A stretch of DNA of 64,000 nt from contig CAJNOI010000123.1 of assembly GCA_905250115.1 (NCBI GenBank), positions 1 through 64,000 on the forward strand, given 5' to 3'. The position numbers and the translations under genes are program-made. This document shows positions 45,021 to 57,061 of this stretch, one piece after another. Within the stretch, counting starts at the first letter, position 1. Each line of letters starts with the position of its first letter. Under the pieces are notes generated by a model, which searched no databases, was not told the origin of the DNA, and saw nothing but the letters and a program-made list of their open reading frames with translations. The stretch comes from Adineta steineri. Its lineage: Eukaryota > Rotifera > Eurotatoria > Adinetida > Adinetidae.

Positions 45021-45720
45021 TTAGCTCTTGCTATCATTGAATATTATTTCGAACTTGTTGAATGATGAGTGAACGATATTTACGGAACTGATTATAATAA
45101 TCATTTGATCTTGTGAACTGAAGCATCGACTGAGGTTTGTGCGATGTTGTCCAACATTGTATGCGTATATTGTTGGTAGTATATATTGATCCCAATTGTC
45201 ACGATTCAGATCCTGTAAATTACACAGTTGGTATTCGATTGTCACATTGAATCGTTCGATAATTCCATTAGTTTGTGAGTCATATGCTGTGGAGAATATG
45301 TGATTAATGACAATGTCCCTTGTGATCGCTTGCATTAGATGATTGTTGAAATGATAATCTTGATCACTAAGGATGTGTTTAGAAACATGACCACATCTAA
45401 ATATAATATCTTTAATAACGAACTTCGCTGCTTTAGATGCAGTTGCTGTTAATACAGGCTTTGCAATGACAAACTTTAATGAATGATCGTTACATGTAAT
45501 TACATATCTATTATCATTACTAATTATTTTATGTGTAGGTTCCCAAAGTCCGTACAATCATATCAAATATTTCAGTTGGTGGTTTACAACGAAGTATACT
45601 ATATCGTGCGCACAAAAAGCACTGTTTTACACATTGTTTGATATCTTTGACTGTATTAGGTCAATAATAATTATGTTTCAATTTATGATACGTCCTATCT
45701 GATCCATAATGCGTTGATGT
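45021..45720 (-). pseudogene. Ty3/gypsy-type retrotransposon integrase, decayed
   Basis: On the minus strand an N-terminal HHCC-like zinc segment (about 45720-45600; K/H-rich with CVKQCFLC) contains a stop and is one frame away from the core at 45557-45021. The core shows the second acidic residue in ILSDQD and the glutamate in IIERFN, with STAYDSQTNG between them, the usual integrase layout. No reverse transcriptase, protease, gag or long terminal repeat is found beside it. It is a truncated, inactive relic. A hairpin arm (about 45745-45775) lies just past its truncated end. Confidence 0.75.
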
Positions 45721-45838
45721 TATGTTCATGTGGACTAAGTCTGGTGAATACAGTATCCACATCCACCCCCAAGACCACCTTCTCAAACGAATATGGAAAA
45801 GTTTTAGTTGAATATGGTGCCAACTTCACCTATATGCT

Positions 45839-46560
45839 GTGAATTTAATCCATTTATTCTCATCTCAACCATGTGTGAATATATTTCGAGATTCTTGTGT
45901 TTTATTAAGTACGTATTCCGTCAGAATCAACTTCACAATGAAACAATTCCTTAGAAAAATTGACAAACTTAAGACTTTAATGGGGTCAAAACAATGCGAA
46001 TTAAATAATAAGCATAAAAAAATAGTTTTTGCTATCCGTCACAAAATAAAACAACATATTGTTCCAACAGAAAAAGACATCAACAAATGTAAAAAAAGTT
46101 CTTTGTGAACCTTATAAAGTGGCACAGAAAATGTTGATATTAGTGGAAATGAACGTTCACTTGATAATAAAATCTATTCAAATGTCGAAAAATCTTCACA
46201 AATGACAAAAATATTGCTCAAGTTAAATAATTTAATTAAGGTAGGGATTCTTATTATCGATGAATCTGATGATGTAGATGAAGATGACGTCAATGAGACA
46301 TAAAAGTATCAAAAGAAGGTGACACGCAGATGATAAATCTGGATGTCAAGAGGGGGCGTAGATTAGGAATATAAATGTCAAGAATATGACGCAGAAGCTG
46401 ATATTTAAGATATTTTCAGAGAAGATGATGTTGAAGAAGGAAATATTGAAGATAGCATTCATACAGATAATATTAGAGAATCAATCGTCAACAGTTATGA
46501 TCATTTCTATAAGTGCATATTTAATTATTGATATGCACCAAGTACGAGTTTTCGAAAGAT
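45839..46560 (+). pseudogene. Possible degraded coding region
   Basis: Three coding-like stretches in different frames: a Lys-rich one (TMKQFLRKIDKLKTLMGSKQ, about 45920-46108), one ending in an acidic tail (DESDDVDEDDVNE, about 46130-46300) and another acidic one (FREDDVEEGNIEDSI, about 46410-46530). It may be more of the neighbouring transposon or an unrelated dead gene. No family is recognised. Confidence 0.25.
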
Positions 46561-48028
46561 ACTTTTTGTCATTGAAATGGTGATAAAGAATATATTGTAG
46601 ATTCCTACTTACATGGCTTCGTTTAATAATGAAAAACATTTAAATAATTAAATACTGGAACAAAGCTATTATCTCGATAGATAAAGTGGTACGAGCTCTA
46701 ATTTTAGCTTAAAGCAGAGCACAACGCTAATATTTTCACTCAAATTATAAGAACAACTCCTTTTTTTTTTATAAAATGTTAATTTCTAGTTTATTTTAGG
46801 ATTTCGACTATTAAAATCAATTTCACAGCAAGTCGGTATTTACAAGATAGATGAGCTTGATTATCTTGTGCTCATCTTCATACTAAATACGTTATTTATC
46901 ATGTATAAAACTTTAAATTATGTAGATACTTTTGTATTAGTAATTTGTTCAGTTGTCTAAGCGTTCATTTTCTTTCGAATAAATAAATGATGAACTTGTC
47001 TTTTCGTTTTTGAAAGTAGATTATGTATATACATACTTCGATCACTTGCATTTGATATGTTAATTATTGAAAAAACTTGATTACTATTTGTTTTCAACAA
47101 CTAATTTTTTAATCGTGAATAATAAATTTAAAAGATACCAACATATACAACTAATGTTATTCTTCTAGAGCATATTGCAAAATTTATTAATATAACAATG
47201 TTTATAATTATTCAAGAGGATGAGAAAACATTGTTGATATGATTTTGTGAAACAGTTTTACATCTTAACTCATGTTCCTGATTTTTTTGACATACTCTAT
47301 AGTTCATTTTATCTTACTATTTACAATTCACTGCCATGCAAAAATTGATCAAAATGAACAGATAAACAACCAGCTATATAAACGAATGTCAAGAAAGGTC
47401 AGGTCATATGAAGAATATACGGTATAGAAAGAAAGAAGGAAAGAAAAAATGTTTTTTTTTCTAAATGTAGAAGAAATATAATATCGACAACGGAGTAGAC
47501 GGAACATTATCAAATTGTAATCGAGTATGCGCATATTCATTACCGCTTAGCTGATAAAATTGAGTAAAAGACATTCAAGAAATTTTTCTACGACCCGAGA
47601 ATAATTGCGAGCTTTATCAAAAGAGATAAACTCTTTTTCGTTGAATAACAGTATAAGAGATTGTCAAAGGCATCTAATTAAATTGTATTACAGTCGTATT
47701 GTTACTTGTCTACAACTTGTAAAATAATGATACTTTGGTAAGTTGAATCTCGATTATAATTTTTTGAAATAAAATCGTTTGCAATAGAAATAACATTTCG
47801 CAATCCAACTGGGTGAGGTGAATGTCGGTGTGGATGTGAGTAAAGAAAAAATGAATCCACATCGACACCTACACCCACTCTCGAAATGGTTGCATTTTAG
47901 AGCTAAATACATCGTGTAAGAACAAAATATTGATCTATTGCAATGACATGTATTGTTATCACTTAAGATTCTAAATTCAACACACTTCCTTGCTAACCCG
48001 TCTTCTTTTTTTTTGTAGTAATTCTTCT
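46561..48028. other. Gene-free sequence upstream of a GPCR
   Basis: A hairpin at 47810-47889 has long arms (GGTGTGGATGTGAG.. and ATCCACATCGACACC..). An acceptor-like stretch TCTTCTTTTTTTTTGTAG ends at 48018. No gene is seen. Confidence 0.45.
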
Positions 48029-49168
48029 ATGATAAACTGTACCACAGAAGCAACGAACACCATTCTCTATTTAAATAGCTTGAAGACGTTTTTCTCACGT
48101 TACGTTGGTATAAGTTTTTATGGAATCGGACTCGTCGGTGGCCTACTAAACATATATGTGTTTTCACAATCAGCACTTCGTTCAAATCCATGCTGTTTAT
48201 TCTTGTTAGCTCTCAGTATTGTTGATCTCTTGTATATTCATAATACTCTTCTCATTCGCGTTCTCCGCGTTGGTTTTCAATGGAATCCGATGGTTATTTT
48301 TCCATTCGTATGCCAATTGCGATACTATATTGTTTATGTACTCATCACACTCAACACGATACTTCTTATCTTTGCATCGTGTGAACGATATGCATCGACA
48401 CACAAGCGACGCAGTCATTGGCGTCAGTTTAGCAAACCTATGACTGTGTGCTATACTATTCTCATCTGTACAATCCTTTGCTGTTTAGTATGCTTATTTG
48501 TACCTTTTTGCTATAGTGTTAGCAAGGCTTCTGAATGTATAGTTCATAATTCCATATGTACAACGCTCACTGTTGTCTACACGTCCATAGTAGGTGGATT
48601 TATACCACCAGTCTTCACCGCAATATTTACTTGGCTCACTTTACGTAATTTACGTATCATACGTCATCGATCGCGAACAGGACCGATTTCCTACAAAACA
48701 TATTTACGCATCAAAGATGCAAATCAACAGCTCACATCAATGCTCTTTATGGATATAGTTGCCATGTTGATTAGCAGCGTACCCTATGCTTCGCTTAAGA
48801 TCTATCAGTTAAATACTCACCACATAAACAAAACTTCGGTGCGAATAGCATGGGAACAGCTGATCTCAGAAGCAATTCATCTGCTTATTTATGTCAACTA
48901 CTTGTGCTCTGCTTACATTTACTTGGCTACCTCACCAATGTATAGAAAACATTTAGTATTAAGAAAGAAACTATCTCACGTACCAATTGTAATAGGTAAT
49001 GAGTTTGTCACCAATATCTTCAAGTCACGAAATCGAACAAAAAATGAAAAGACATTTCTTTCAATACCAACTAATAGCTCCAAAGTTATCAAACAACGTC
49101 GTCCCACCATTATATCGTTGTACATGACGTCATATAGCAAGAATTGTTCAACAGCGATTACATCATGA
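48029..49168 (+). CDS. Rhodopsin-like GPCR (peptide-receptor-like)
   Basis: The ATG at 48029 gives 379 residues in one coding exon; a 5' exon may exist because a good acceptor lies ten bases upstream. The N-terminus has NCT and other Asn sites. Helix 1 begins ISFYGIGLVGGLLNIYVF. Helix 2 is LFLLALSIVDLLY. A Cys precedes helix 3 (FVCQLRYY), and the DRY position is CERY in ASCERYASTHKRR. Helix 7 reads LIYVNYLCSAYIYLATSP, a relaxed NPxxY region, then RKHL and a long basic, Ser-rich tail. The organisation resembles FMRFamide- and other peptide-receptor-like bdelloid GPCRs; the ligand is unknown. Codon use is less A/T-biased than in the short receptors. Confidence 0.85.
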   Translation: MINCTTEATNTILYLNSLKTFFSRYVGISFYGIGLVGGLLNIYVFSQSALRSNPCCLFLLALSIVDLLYIHNTLLIRVLRVGFQWNPMVIFPFVCQLRYYIVYVLITLNTILLIFASCERYASTHKRRSHWRQFSKPMTVCYTILICTILCCLVCLFVPFCYSVSKASECIVHNSICTTLTVVYTSIVGGFIPPVFTAIFTWLTLRNLRIIRHRSRTGPISYKTYLRIKDANQQLTSMLFMDIVAMLISSVPYASLKIYQLNTHHINKTSVRIAWEQLISEAIHLLIYVNYLCSAYIYLATSPMYRKHLVLRKKLSHVPIVIGNEFVTNIFKSRNRTKNEKTFLSIPTNSSKVIKQRRPTIISLYMTSYSKNCSTAITS

Positions 49169-50113
49169 TCAATGTGCTACAAGCCGATACTGTACAGCTT
49201 TAAGTGAAACTATCGCAATCAGAAATTAACGTATATGGTTATGAGTGTGGGTATGTCTACTCCTAATCAAAATCAACATTTACACTTACACTGATACAAT
49301 AATATAAGGAAAAATTTTAGTAGTGGTCTTTATAATAAACTGATTGAATTTACGAAAACAAGTTCTACTGAATCAAGTTGTATTCCAACGGTTAAAATAA
49401 TATCAAAATGTTCTTTTCCAATAAAGACTTATATTATATTTTTTTAATAATTATAACTTTTATTCAACATGTACATATTTTTATATATCAGGAGCGCACG
49501 AGTAGAAAATGAATAAAAGAAATATGTAATAGATTAATTAATAATGTACAATCTTGGTAATAAATATATCATAACATTTGGTATATAAATACTCTTTGAT
49601 ATTATAACTAGAATAATCTTTTATTAATATTCAATATATTCTAGAACATTATTCTTGAAGTGAACACGATATTTGTAATTAATATATAACTCTGTAGATT
49701 TTATTTATACATCTTTTTTTCTTTCGGTCGACGTAACCTTTATATACTCTACAGCGTAAAATTTGAGAATCTCGAAAATAAATAGAATCATTTTTCATGA
49801 CAACATAGTTCCTATGTTAATTAAAACAAGTAACGCTCGTCACGAGACTCGCTTAACTCTTTCTCGTAGAAATGCATCCTCTCCACATTTACTGGACTCT
49901 TCTCTACGAGAAAGAGAACTGTTGATTAAAAATATAAATTTGTTTTTTTTTGTCAATAAGTTTATTGAAGTGATAACGAATAATTTTTAAAAGACAACAA
50001 AAAAAGCTTGATTTCTATTAGACAACATTTAGACATAAAGATAAAATATTTTCTTAATAAATTCAATGTTTATTATTGTTTAGAAAAATATTTTGAATTA
50101 TTTTAAATAATAT
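49169..50113. other. Intergenic region
   Basis: It contains a diverged GT-rich hairpin (49237-49293) and a short GAGCGTTACTTGT-family copy at 49826-49921 (AAGTAACGCTCGTCACGAGA ... TCTTCTCTACGAGAAAGAGA). No gene. Confidence 0.5.
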
Positions 50114-50998
50114 TTAATTATGAGTTGGATGTATTTGTGTACTAGGATGATTAAGATGTTTGAGAAGATTTTTTTTAATTTTATTTGTAGCTAAAATAGT
50201 TAATATACCAATTAAAATTAAACATATTGCTGTTACAAAACCAATAATAGGACATGTTAAATAATTTAAATCACCATTAATGAAATCAAATATTACAAAT
50301 ATTATTGTTGGAAAACGTAATATTATTAACATTAATACACATACTATAATACGTTTAATAGCTGTTAAATCTCTTAAATTTCTTTGACGTTCTTGGATTC
50401 GAATTATTGTTGGTGAACGAATATGATTTGTTATTAATATATATATCATTATTATTGTAAATAATGGAATTAAATATAAAAATAGAATTAAATAAAATGA
50501 ACCAATTATATTTGTATATGGAATAAGACAATGTTTTTCAGTTGGTAAATGGATATACCATTTTAAAAAATATGTTGGTAAAATTAATAATATTATTAAT
50601 AACCATTGAATTAATATTAATAATTTATATAAATTATATGATAAAAGATTTCTTTTATTATAATAAATAACTCGAATTAAACGATAAAATGCATGTAAAC
50701 AATAACTATAATAAATTGAACATTCAAATATATCATAAAGTAAACCACATATAGAACAAATATTTATATGGATTAACCGAAACTTATGAAATAAATTTGA
50801 ACTAATCATTATTATTATTATTAATGATGTTAAAAATGCTGAAAAACATGTATTTAATATCAATAATATTGATGCATCTTTTGATCTTTGTTCATGAATT
50901 ATTTCAATAAAAATTAAAAATATAAAAACAAATATCATTAGACTTATTAATGATAAAAACCAATTTACAATTCCAAATACTAATGAATATATAAACAT
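50114..50998 (-). CDS. Rhodopsin-like GPCR, short bdelloid type, single exon
   Basis: 294 residues from the ATG at 50998. Very hydrophobic, with strong use of AT-rich codons (Ile, Leu, Phe). Helix 3 ends YCLHAFYRLIRVIYYNKR, aligning with NQAFFRLCRVVYPS of the gene at 38718, so DRY reads LIR. Cysteines before helix 3 (CSICG) and in the second outer loop (KHCLIPY) could form the conserved disulfide. Loop 3 contains RIQERQRNLRDLTAIKR, close to RQRQERDFLIIRR of the other receptor. The intron found in that relative is absent here. Ligand unknown. Confidence 0.85.
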   Translation of the reverse strand: MFIYSLVFGIVNWFLSLISLMIFVFIFLIFIEIIHEQRSKDASILLILNTCFSAFLTSLIIIIMISSNLFHKFRLIHINICSICGLLYDIFECSIYYSYCLHAFYRLIRVIYYNKRNLLSYNLYKLLILIQWLLIILLILPTYFLKWYIHLPTEKHCLIPYTNIIGSFYLILFLYLIPLFTIIMIYILITNHIRSPTIIRIQERQRNLRDLTAIKRIIVCVLMLIILRFPTIIFVIFDFINGDLNYLTCPIIGFVTAICLILIGILTILATNKIKKNLLKHLNHPSTQIHPTHN

Positions 50999-52242
50999 TT
51001 TTATTCTAAAAATATTTCATTAACATTTTTATTCAATTACATAATCAATCAAGGGTGTGAGTATGAAACAATATTAGAATCCACACCCACCCTTCATAAT
51101 ATCAATAATGGAAATACTTGAAAATCTTCTCATAAGTGAATATATCTAGGATAATGCAAAAGAAAAGTCATGACATATACTTTTTAATTATTCATTACTT
51201 TTCTTTAAATAAACAGATCGTATTTTACTATTTCATAAAATTTAATATATATATGGGTATTTCTTGTAAAAATTAGTTTAAAAGAACAGATGTAATACAA
51301 GATTATAAAAAATAATTAATAGATAGAGAAGGTATTTGATATATTTTATGTTTAATCTTATTCAAATGATATTCTCATACTAAACAAACTTTTAGTACAT
51401 TCTAATAATAGTGATAATATAGTTATTCTAGTAAATATGTCATTACAAATGATATTCTAAAAAAAGTAATAATAAGAACAAGAATACTTTGGGTATTTTG
51501 TTATATGAAAATGATACGAAGTCCACAAAACCTAGATTCAAATTTCTATTAATATCATTTAAACATATAATTAAAACAGGTAGTTCTCATTATATTATTA
51601 GATAGTTTCTAGAACAAATTGATTAAAATATTGAAGGATTTCGTTGAAAATCATTCAAAATTGTTATCGTCTCAGAGATCACTAAAATAACTGTTGATTA
51701 ATAAAAATACTGAACGCTTTCTTTTTTCCTACTATAATCCACAAACTATGGTTAGATGTAATTTTATTGATTAAATTCAATAGATCTATTCATGAATTTA
51801 TAAAGGAACTATATAAGTTTTAATTTCATTATTATTTTATCACTGAAATAGATCATTTACTACGCACAAATTATTTTCAATTCGTTTTTTAAAGTCATTT
51901 TTCTAATGCTAGTAATTTTGGCACTAAAATATTGTATCATTTACCTGACTTTTGTTAGTTGTGGTAAGAATCTTCAAATACAAATAATTATATAGAACGT
52001 TATTGCTGATTCTATAAATGTTGTTGTATAGTTAAAGATAGAACTATGATAACCTTAATATGAGAAGAAACGTCTAGCATATGAATGTTTCTCATTTTCA
52101 GACAGATACTCCTCCTTTATAAAAATAGATTTCTCTTTTTTCTACTAATCTCTCTCTTTTATTAATTTCATTTTAAAATTCAGTAAATATTACATCTGAG
52201 GGTAGGTACGGGTATAATTGTGCTTAGCCATACCCACATCCT
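50999..52242. other. Gene-free AT-rich sequence
   Basis: A hairpin AAGGGTGTGAGTATG..CCACACCCACCCTT at 51051-51093 sits 50 bases before the receptor gene start; another lies at 52199-52244. No gene. Confidence 0.45.
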
Positions 52243-52250
52243 TATAGTAT

Positions 52251-52957
52251 CAGTGACGGCGGAGTTTTGAGGCTTAGCCTCACTTATTTTTGGATTCAAT
52301 ATTATCTTTTATTATTAGAATTTGTTATGTTCGGCATCTAACATATCTATCTTATAATATGGTTTACCTATTTTTTATATATTTTTCTTTAATCTATTCT
52401 TTTATCACGTAGGTGTCGCATACAACTTATGTATATATATATCATGTATTTTTTTCTTTTCTTTTACTTGGATATTTTCCTTCTGTATATGTTGTTGAGG
52501 TATTTTTCCTCTTTTATTACATGTTTTCTTGTCCGTATGTTTAGTTTTTCTCTATTTCATCTATATATGTTTTATTCCCAGAACGTTTGTTTTTTTTCTA
52601 AGCGCGTATGCACACATACACATATATATGTATATTATTGCGTCAATAAAGAAGTAGCTCAGTAGTGATCGGGTTGATTTACATCCTCTTTACAGTGTAT
52701 TTAATGGCTAAAAGACGTCCAAACATTCATTCATTTTTCTTTTTGACACATATATACAAAGAAAAGTTTCTTTTCAAATTTTACATCGAAGAACGAACAG
52801 AGAAAGTTATTTTTTTGGTACGTTCGGATTGATTTTGTTTTCACAATGACCATTGTAGTTTTTATTGAGGTCTTATAAAAGGAAGATTTATATTTTGCTT
52901 CATGTAAAAAAAAATATTATGAGCGCCACTTACGTCAATGACACTCCGCCGCCACTG
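52251..52957. mobile_element. Non-autonomous hAT-like element with 8-base target duplication
   Basis: The left end CAGTGACGGCGGAGTTTTGA and the reverse complement of the right end (CAGTGGCGGCGGAGTGTCAT) match over about 15 bases. Flanks TATAGTAT (52243-52250) and TATAGAAT (52958-52965) agree at seven of eight positions, fitting the 8-base target duplication of hAT transposons. The 707-base interior has no transposase. Confidence 0.7.
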
Positions 52958-52965
52958 TATAGAAT

Positions 52966-54043
52966 AGAGTCAATTTTCAAAATCAATTATATTTATTCCA
53001 TTGTGAAGGATGTCTTTTTTAAATAATCAATGTATCTCAAGCACATTTCAGTTATTCAAAATATAATGTATTCTCTTGTATGAATGATTAAACAAAGAAA
53101 ATCGACAATTTTATTCAGAAAAAAAATACGAGTATATATATATATATATATGTGGAATGTATAAAGAGAAGAATTCGTCGAGAAGTTTTTTCTCTTTATC
53201 AAACTCATAGAGAATGGATCGAGGTCCATAAAAGGTCATACAGTAACACAAATACTAGACACACGTGGGAGAAGAGACAAATATATGAAGGAAAAGAAAG
53301 AAATACACATGAGAGAAAGATATAACTAAGTTATACTAATACTATTAAGATAAAATCGAAATTTTCTTCAAATAATTTAACAGTAAAATAAATAAAACTA
53401 ATACGAATTTCTCTTATGGATGATATTGATTTAGCTGATACTATCTTTCGAATGAATACATCATTGAACGAATGTAAATTTCATCTATTATTAATAAACA
53501 ACTAAAACAAGCTTTTTAACTTGTGAATATTACTTTACATATACGAAACCATCATTATATCAAAGTACTTCTTTTAAGTTTCAATATTTCTTTAAAATAA
53601 TAGAATTAAATTTTATTATAATTTTTTTGTTTTTATATGATGAAAATAAAAATAGATTGACAAACAAACTATGTTAACATGAAATAATAAAAAAAAGAAC
53701 ATTATAATAAAAACATTTGCCAGGGTTATAGACAGACATTTTTTCTCATGTTTGTTCTATAAAAAAATTTTGAATTACAAGTGAAAAGCAGCAAAAGGTT
53801 TCGTCAAGCAAGTTATGTTTTTTTGTTCTACTCATTTTATTTTTTTTTCTTCTTTTGTACTGTTTCTACAATATCTGGCGCCTTTTACCACAATCGATAA
53901 TCATACGTTATATGTGTTCTTTTTTCTTTATTTTTCTACATGTTAATTTCATAGCCCATCGACTGAAAACATTTGTTATTTTACATCATCATTATAAATT
54001 GATGGGTATGTCAAGTTCACTCTTTTTTTTCTTCAGATAAATA
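52966..54043. other. Intergenic region
   Basis: AT-rich, with an (AT)n run at about 53133-53152 and an acceptor-like TCTTTTTTTTCTTCAG ten bases before the next gene's ATG, suggesting a 5' UTR intron. Confidence 0.45.
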
Positions 54044-55117
54044 ATGACTATGATAGATGGAAATAATAAATTATGGAATGCTCGAACAGCTGGTATTGTT
54101 CCACATGATAATATTTATTATGGAAAATGTTTAATTGGTGGTGCACTTGCATGTGGTTCAACACATTTATTTATAACACCACTTGATGTAGCTAAATGTA
54201 ATATGCAGGTTAATTAAATTAAAATATTTAATTGAACGAGATAGAAGAAGAAAAAAAATATATATTTTTAGGTTGATCCAGGAAAATATAAAAACTTATT
54301 TGGTACTGTTAGAACACTTATAAATAAAGAAGGTAGTCGAGGAATATGGAAAGGATGGGAACCAACAATTTTAGGTTATTCACCTCAAGGTGCTTTAAAA
54401 TTTGGTCTTTATGAAGTTTTTAAAGATGCTATATCGAATTTTGTTGGTTATGATTATGCACAAAAATATCGTGGATTAATTTGGCTTGGTGGAGCTGCAG
54501 CAGCTGAATTTTGTGGTTGTCTGGCATTATGTCCAATGGAAATGGTTAAAGTTAAAGTTCAAACAAGTCCACCAGGTACATTTCCAACAGGATTAATACC
54601 AGCAACAATTGCAATGAATAAAAATAGAAAAACAACACGTTTTCCATATGGATCAATTGTACCATTATGGTCAAGACAAATTCCATATACTGTTACGAAA
54701 TTTTATTTTTTTGAAAAAGTATTTATTCAATATGATTTTCTTTTAAAAATTTCTTTTTTTTGTTTTTGAAATTATTTTTAGACTGTTCAAATGTTTTATA
54801 CTCATGTATTTACAGAACCAAAAACAAATTATTCTAAAACAACACAATTAGGAATAACATTTGCTGCAGGTTATTTAGCTGGAATTCTTTGTGCTATTGT
54901 GTCTCATCCAGGTGATTCAATTGTTTCATTAATGGCTAAGCCAGAATATAAAAATAAATCAATGAAAGAAATAACGAAAGATTTTGGTGCTTGGAATTTA
55001 TGTACGAAAGGTCTTGGACCTAGAATTATTATGATTGGAACAATTGCTGCTTTACAATGGTGGATTTATGATACATTCAAAACAGCTATGGGAATGGGTA
55101 CTACCGGTGGAAAATAG
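54044..55117 (+). CDS. SLC25A3: Mitochondrial phosphate carrier (SLC25A3-type)
   Basis: Three exons, 54044-54208, 54272-54718 and 54782-55117, join in phase 0 and give 315 residues. It imports inorganic phosphate with protons into the mitochondrial matrix for ATP synthesis. The three carrier repeats carry the PxD/ExxK-type signatures: ITPLDVAKCNMQ, CPMEMVKVKVQ and SHPGDSIVSLM. The segments VDPGKYKNL, GWEPTILGYSPQGA and KFGLYEVFK are diagnostic of phosphate carriers. An in-frame TAA just upstream fixes the start. It lacks the N-terminal presequence of some animal forms, beginning instead with a polar 25-residue segment. All expected blocks are intact and it looks functional. A (GT)8 run follows the stop at about 55122. 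Confidence 0.93.
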
Positions 55118-55928
55118 AATTGTGTGTGTGTGTGTGTATTTTGTTTTTTATATGAATAAAAGAAAGTTTTTTAGAAAATATTTTACACAAAGTTTCTTTA
55201 ATACCGAAAATTTATACTTAGAATTAACATTAACATAGAAGTATGAGAGAATCTATTTTGGTTCGTTTGGTATTGATCATTCAATTAAAATAATTTATGA
55301 ATGTTATATTTTTAATTTTTTCTTCAGACTATATTTTCATGTTTTTCAAATCAAATGCGCACAACTGTGTGATTTTTTCTCCATTAGTAAGACTAGGTAA
55401 GAATAAAACGCATTCAAAAGGATAAGAGTTCATGTGTCTTTTTTCGAAAGTTATGATTTTCGTCCTATGTAAAATATTTCGAATTATCCTTATTCAGTTT
55501 TCTTAGATACACCATTATGAATTATAATATCATGCTATCGATTGAATAGATCAGCCCAATTAACATTGTTTCTTTCCTTTTTTTTCTCCAAGAATAGGAT
55601 TAGATGAACGAAGAACGAACTTAAGTTACATTAATGAACATGATTGGTGCATAAAAAATTAAATTGTTTAGAATATTTTTGATTTGTTTAGCTTCAAATT
55701 TTGTTGAGCTGAAATCTCATTTCGGATACTTTCTCTCATTTGTATTTAGTTATTTATTTGGGTGTGGGTGTATATGAGATAAAAGAGAGATACATCCTCA
55801 CCTACACTCGATATAGATATGACATGTTTATGATTTATTTTATTTAATCAAAAAATGTCTTTTGTGTATATAGAAAATTGAATCATATATAATACATTTA
55901 TTACAAATTATCTTTGAAATTCTATAGT
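55118..55928. other. Intergenic region between convergent genes
   Basis: It holds a GT microsatellite and a diverged hairpin (55758-55807). No gene. Confidence 0.45.
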
Positions 55929-57061
55929 TTAATTACAACATGTAAATTTCGATTTTTGTTTCTCTGATATATGAATGTCTGGTATTACTTTTTGTTGAAT
56001 AATATTTAATTTTTGAGAATAAATTGCTTGATTTATTAAATCATTAATGAGTATATCATTTTCCATAATTCGAATAATTAATTGTTTGAAAAGATATTCG
56101 ATATTATCACCTCGATAAGCAGAAATATTAACAATTGGCATTTGATGTGCAAAAGCAAATTGTTGTGAACGTTGAAGAAATAATTCGCGATATTTTATAT
56201 CTTCTTTTTCAAATAAATCCATTTTTGTACATACAAGTACACTTTGGAAATGATCCATACCGAATTTTTCTAATTTTGGATACCAAAATTTTTCTAAACG
56301 ATCAAGAGTTTCTAAACGTGTCGTATCAGCTAATAGTAAAGCTCCATGACATTCTCGAAAGAAATGATTTGTTACTGATTCAAATTGTTCTTGTCCTGGT
56401 GGATCATTTAATTGAATAGCAACAACATATTCATTTCGAAATAATTTATCTAAATAATAAAAGAGTATATCACTTCCAATTGTTGAAGTTGGTAATGTCA
56501 TAGTTTGAGGCCAACGTCCATATTTTAAACATTGTGCTAACACTGTTTTGCCTATTGCAGATGATCCTAAAAGTGTTAGTCTTATTCGAATTTTTGGTCG
56601 ATTTTTCCAATCGGAAATAATTGGTTTTGTACAAATTTTAAATGAAAGAAATTCTTCAGTTAATGAATGGGATAAGTTTTGTTTTTGAGAAATAAAATCA
56701 TTGATAAGAGATTTTAATGCACGATTTGGTACATAAGTACGATTATTTAATTCATTATTTGTCATTGGAGATCTATTATGATTTTCTAACCAAGATTGGA
56801 TGAAAGATTCTTCATACGAATATCCCTGAAATATTAAAATTCAAAAACATATTTTTTTACATGACAATAAATTTATTGTCTTTCGCTTGAAGACAAAGTG
56901 TAAATTTTGTGAAAACTGTTTCGTGATATTAGGAAAAAAAAGAAGAGTAAACCTTTTTCTTATACACTTACATCTTCGATAAGTATAACAGGATTTATCA
57001 TCATTTCTCTTGTAATTGGACAAAGATATTCATCTGGAATTGATGTAATAGTCGAAGCCAT
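55929..57061 (-). CDS. U-box domain fused to a Rab-like small GTPase
   Basis: Two exons, 57061-56972 and 56825-55929, join in phase 0 and give 328 residues. Residues about 8-80 form a U-box, the RING-like E2-binding domain of ubiquitin ligases: IPDEYLCPITREMMINPVI at the start, then EDGYSYEESFIQSWL, NRSPMTNNEL and VPNRALKSLINDF. The intron falls inside the U-box, between ED and GYSY. After a 30-residue linker, residues about 109-300 are Rab-like: the P-loop GSSAIGKT (117-124), a switch I region with TIGSD, switch II DPPGQEQF (DTAGQE in most Rabs), TKMD for guanine and NISAYRGDN (SAK-like). The end TCCN fits geranylgeranyl XCCX, so the ligase would be membrane-tethered. The DPP and SAY changes may alter nucleotide cycling. 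I know of no described family with this architecture. Confidence 0.88.

Noticed and set aside
48206..48443. Open frames on both strands
   Set aside because: Shadows inside the receptor gene at 48029-49168.
56135..56419. 94-codon plus-strand open frame
   Set aside because: Antisense to the Rab-like domain of the U-box fusion.
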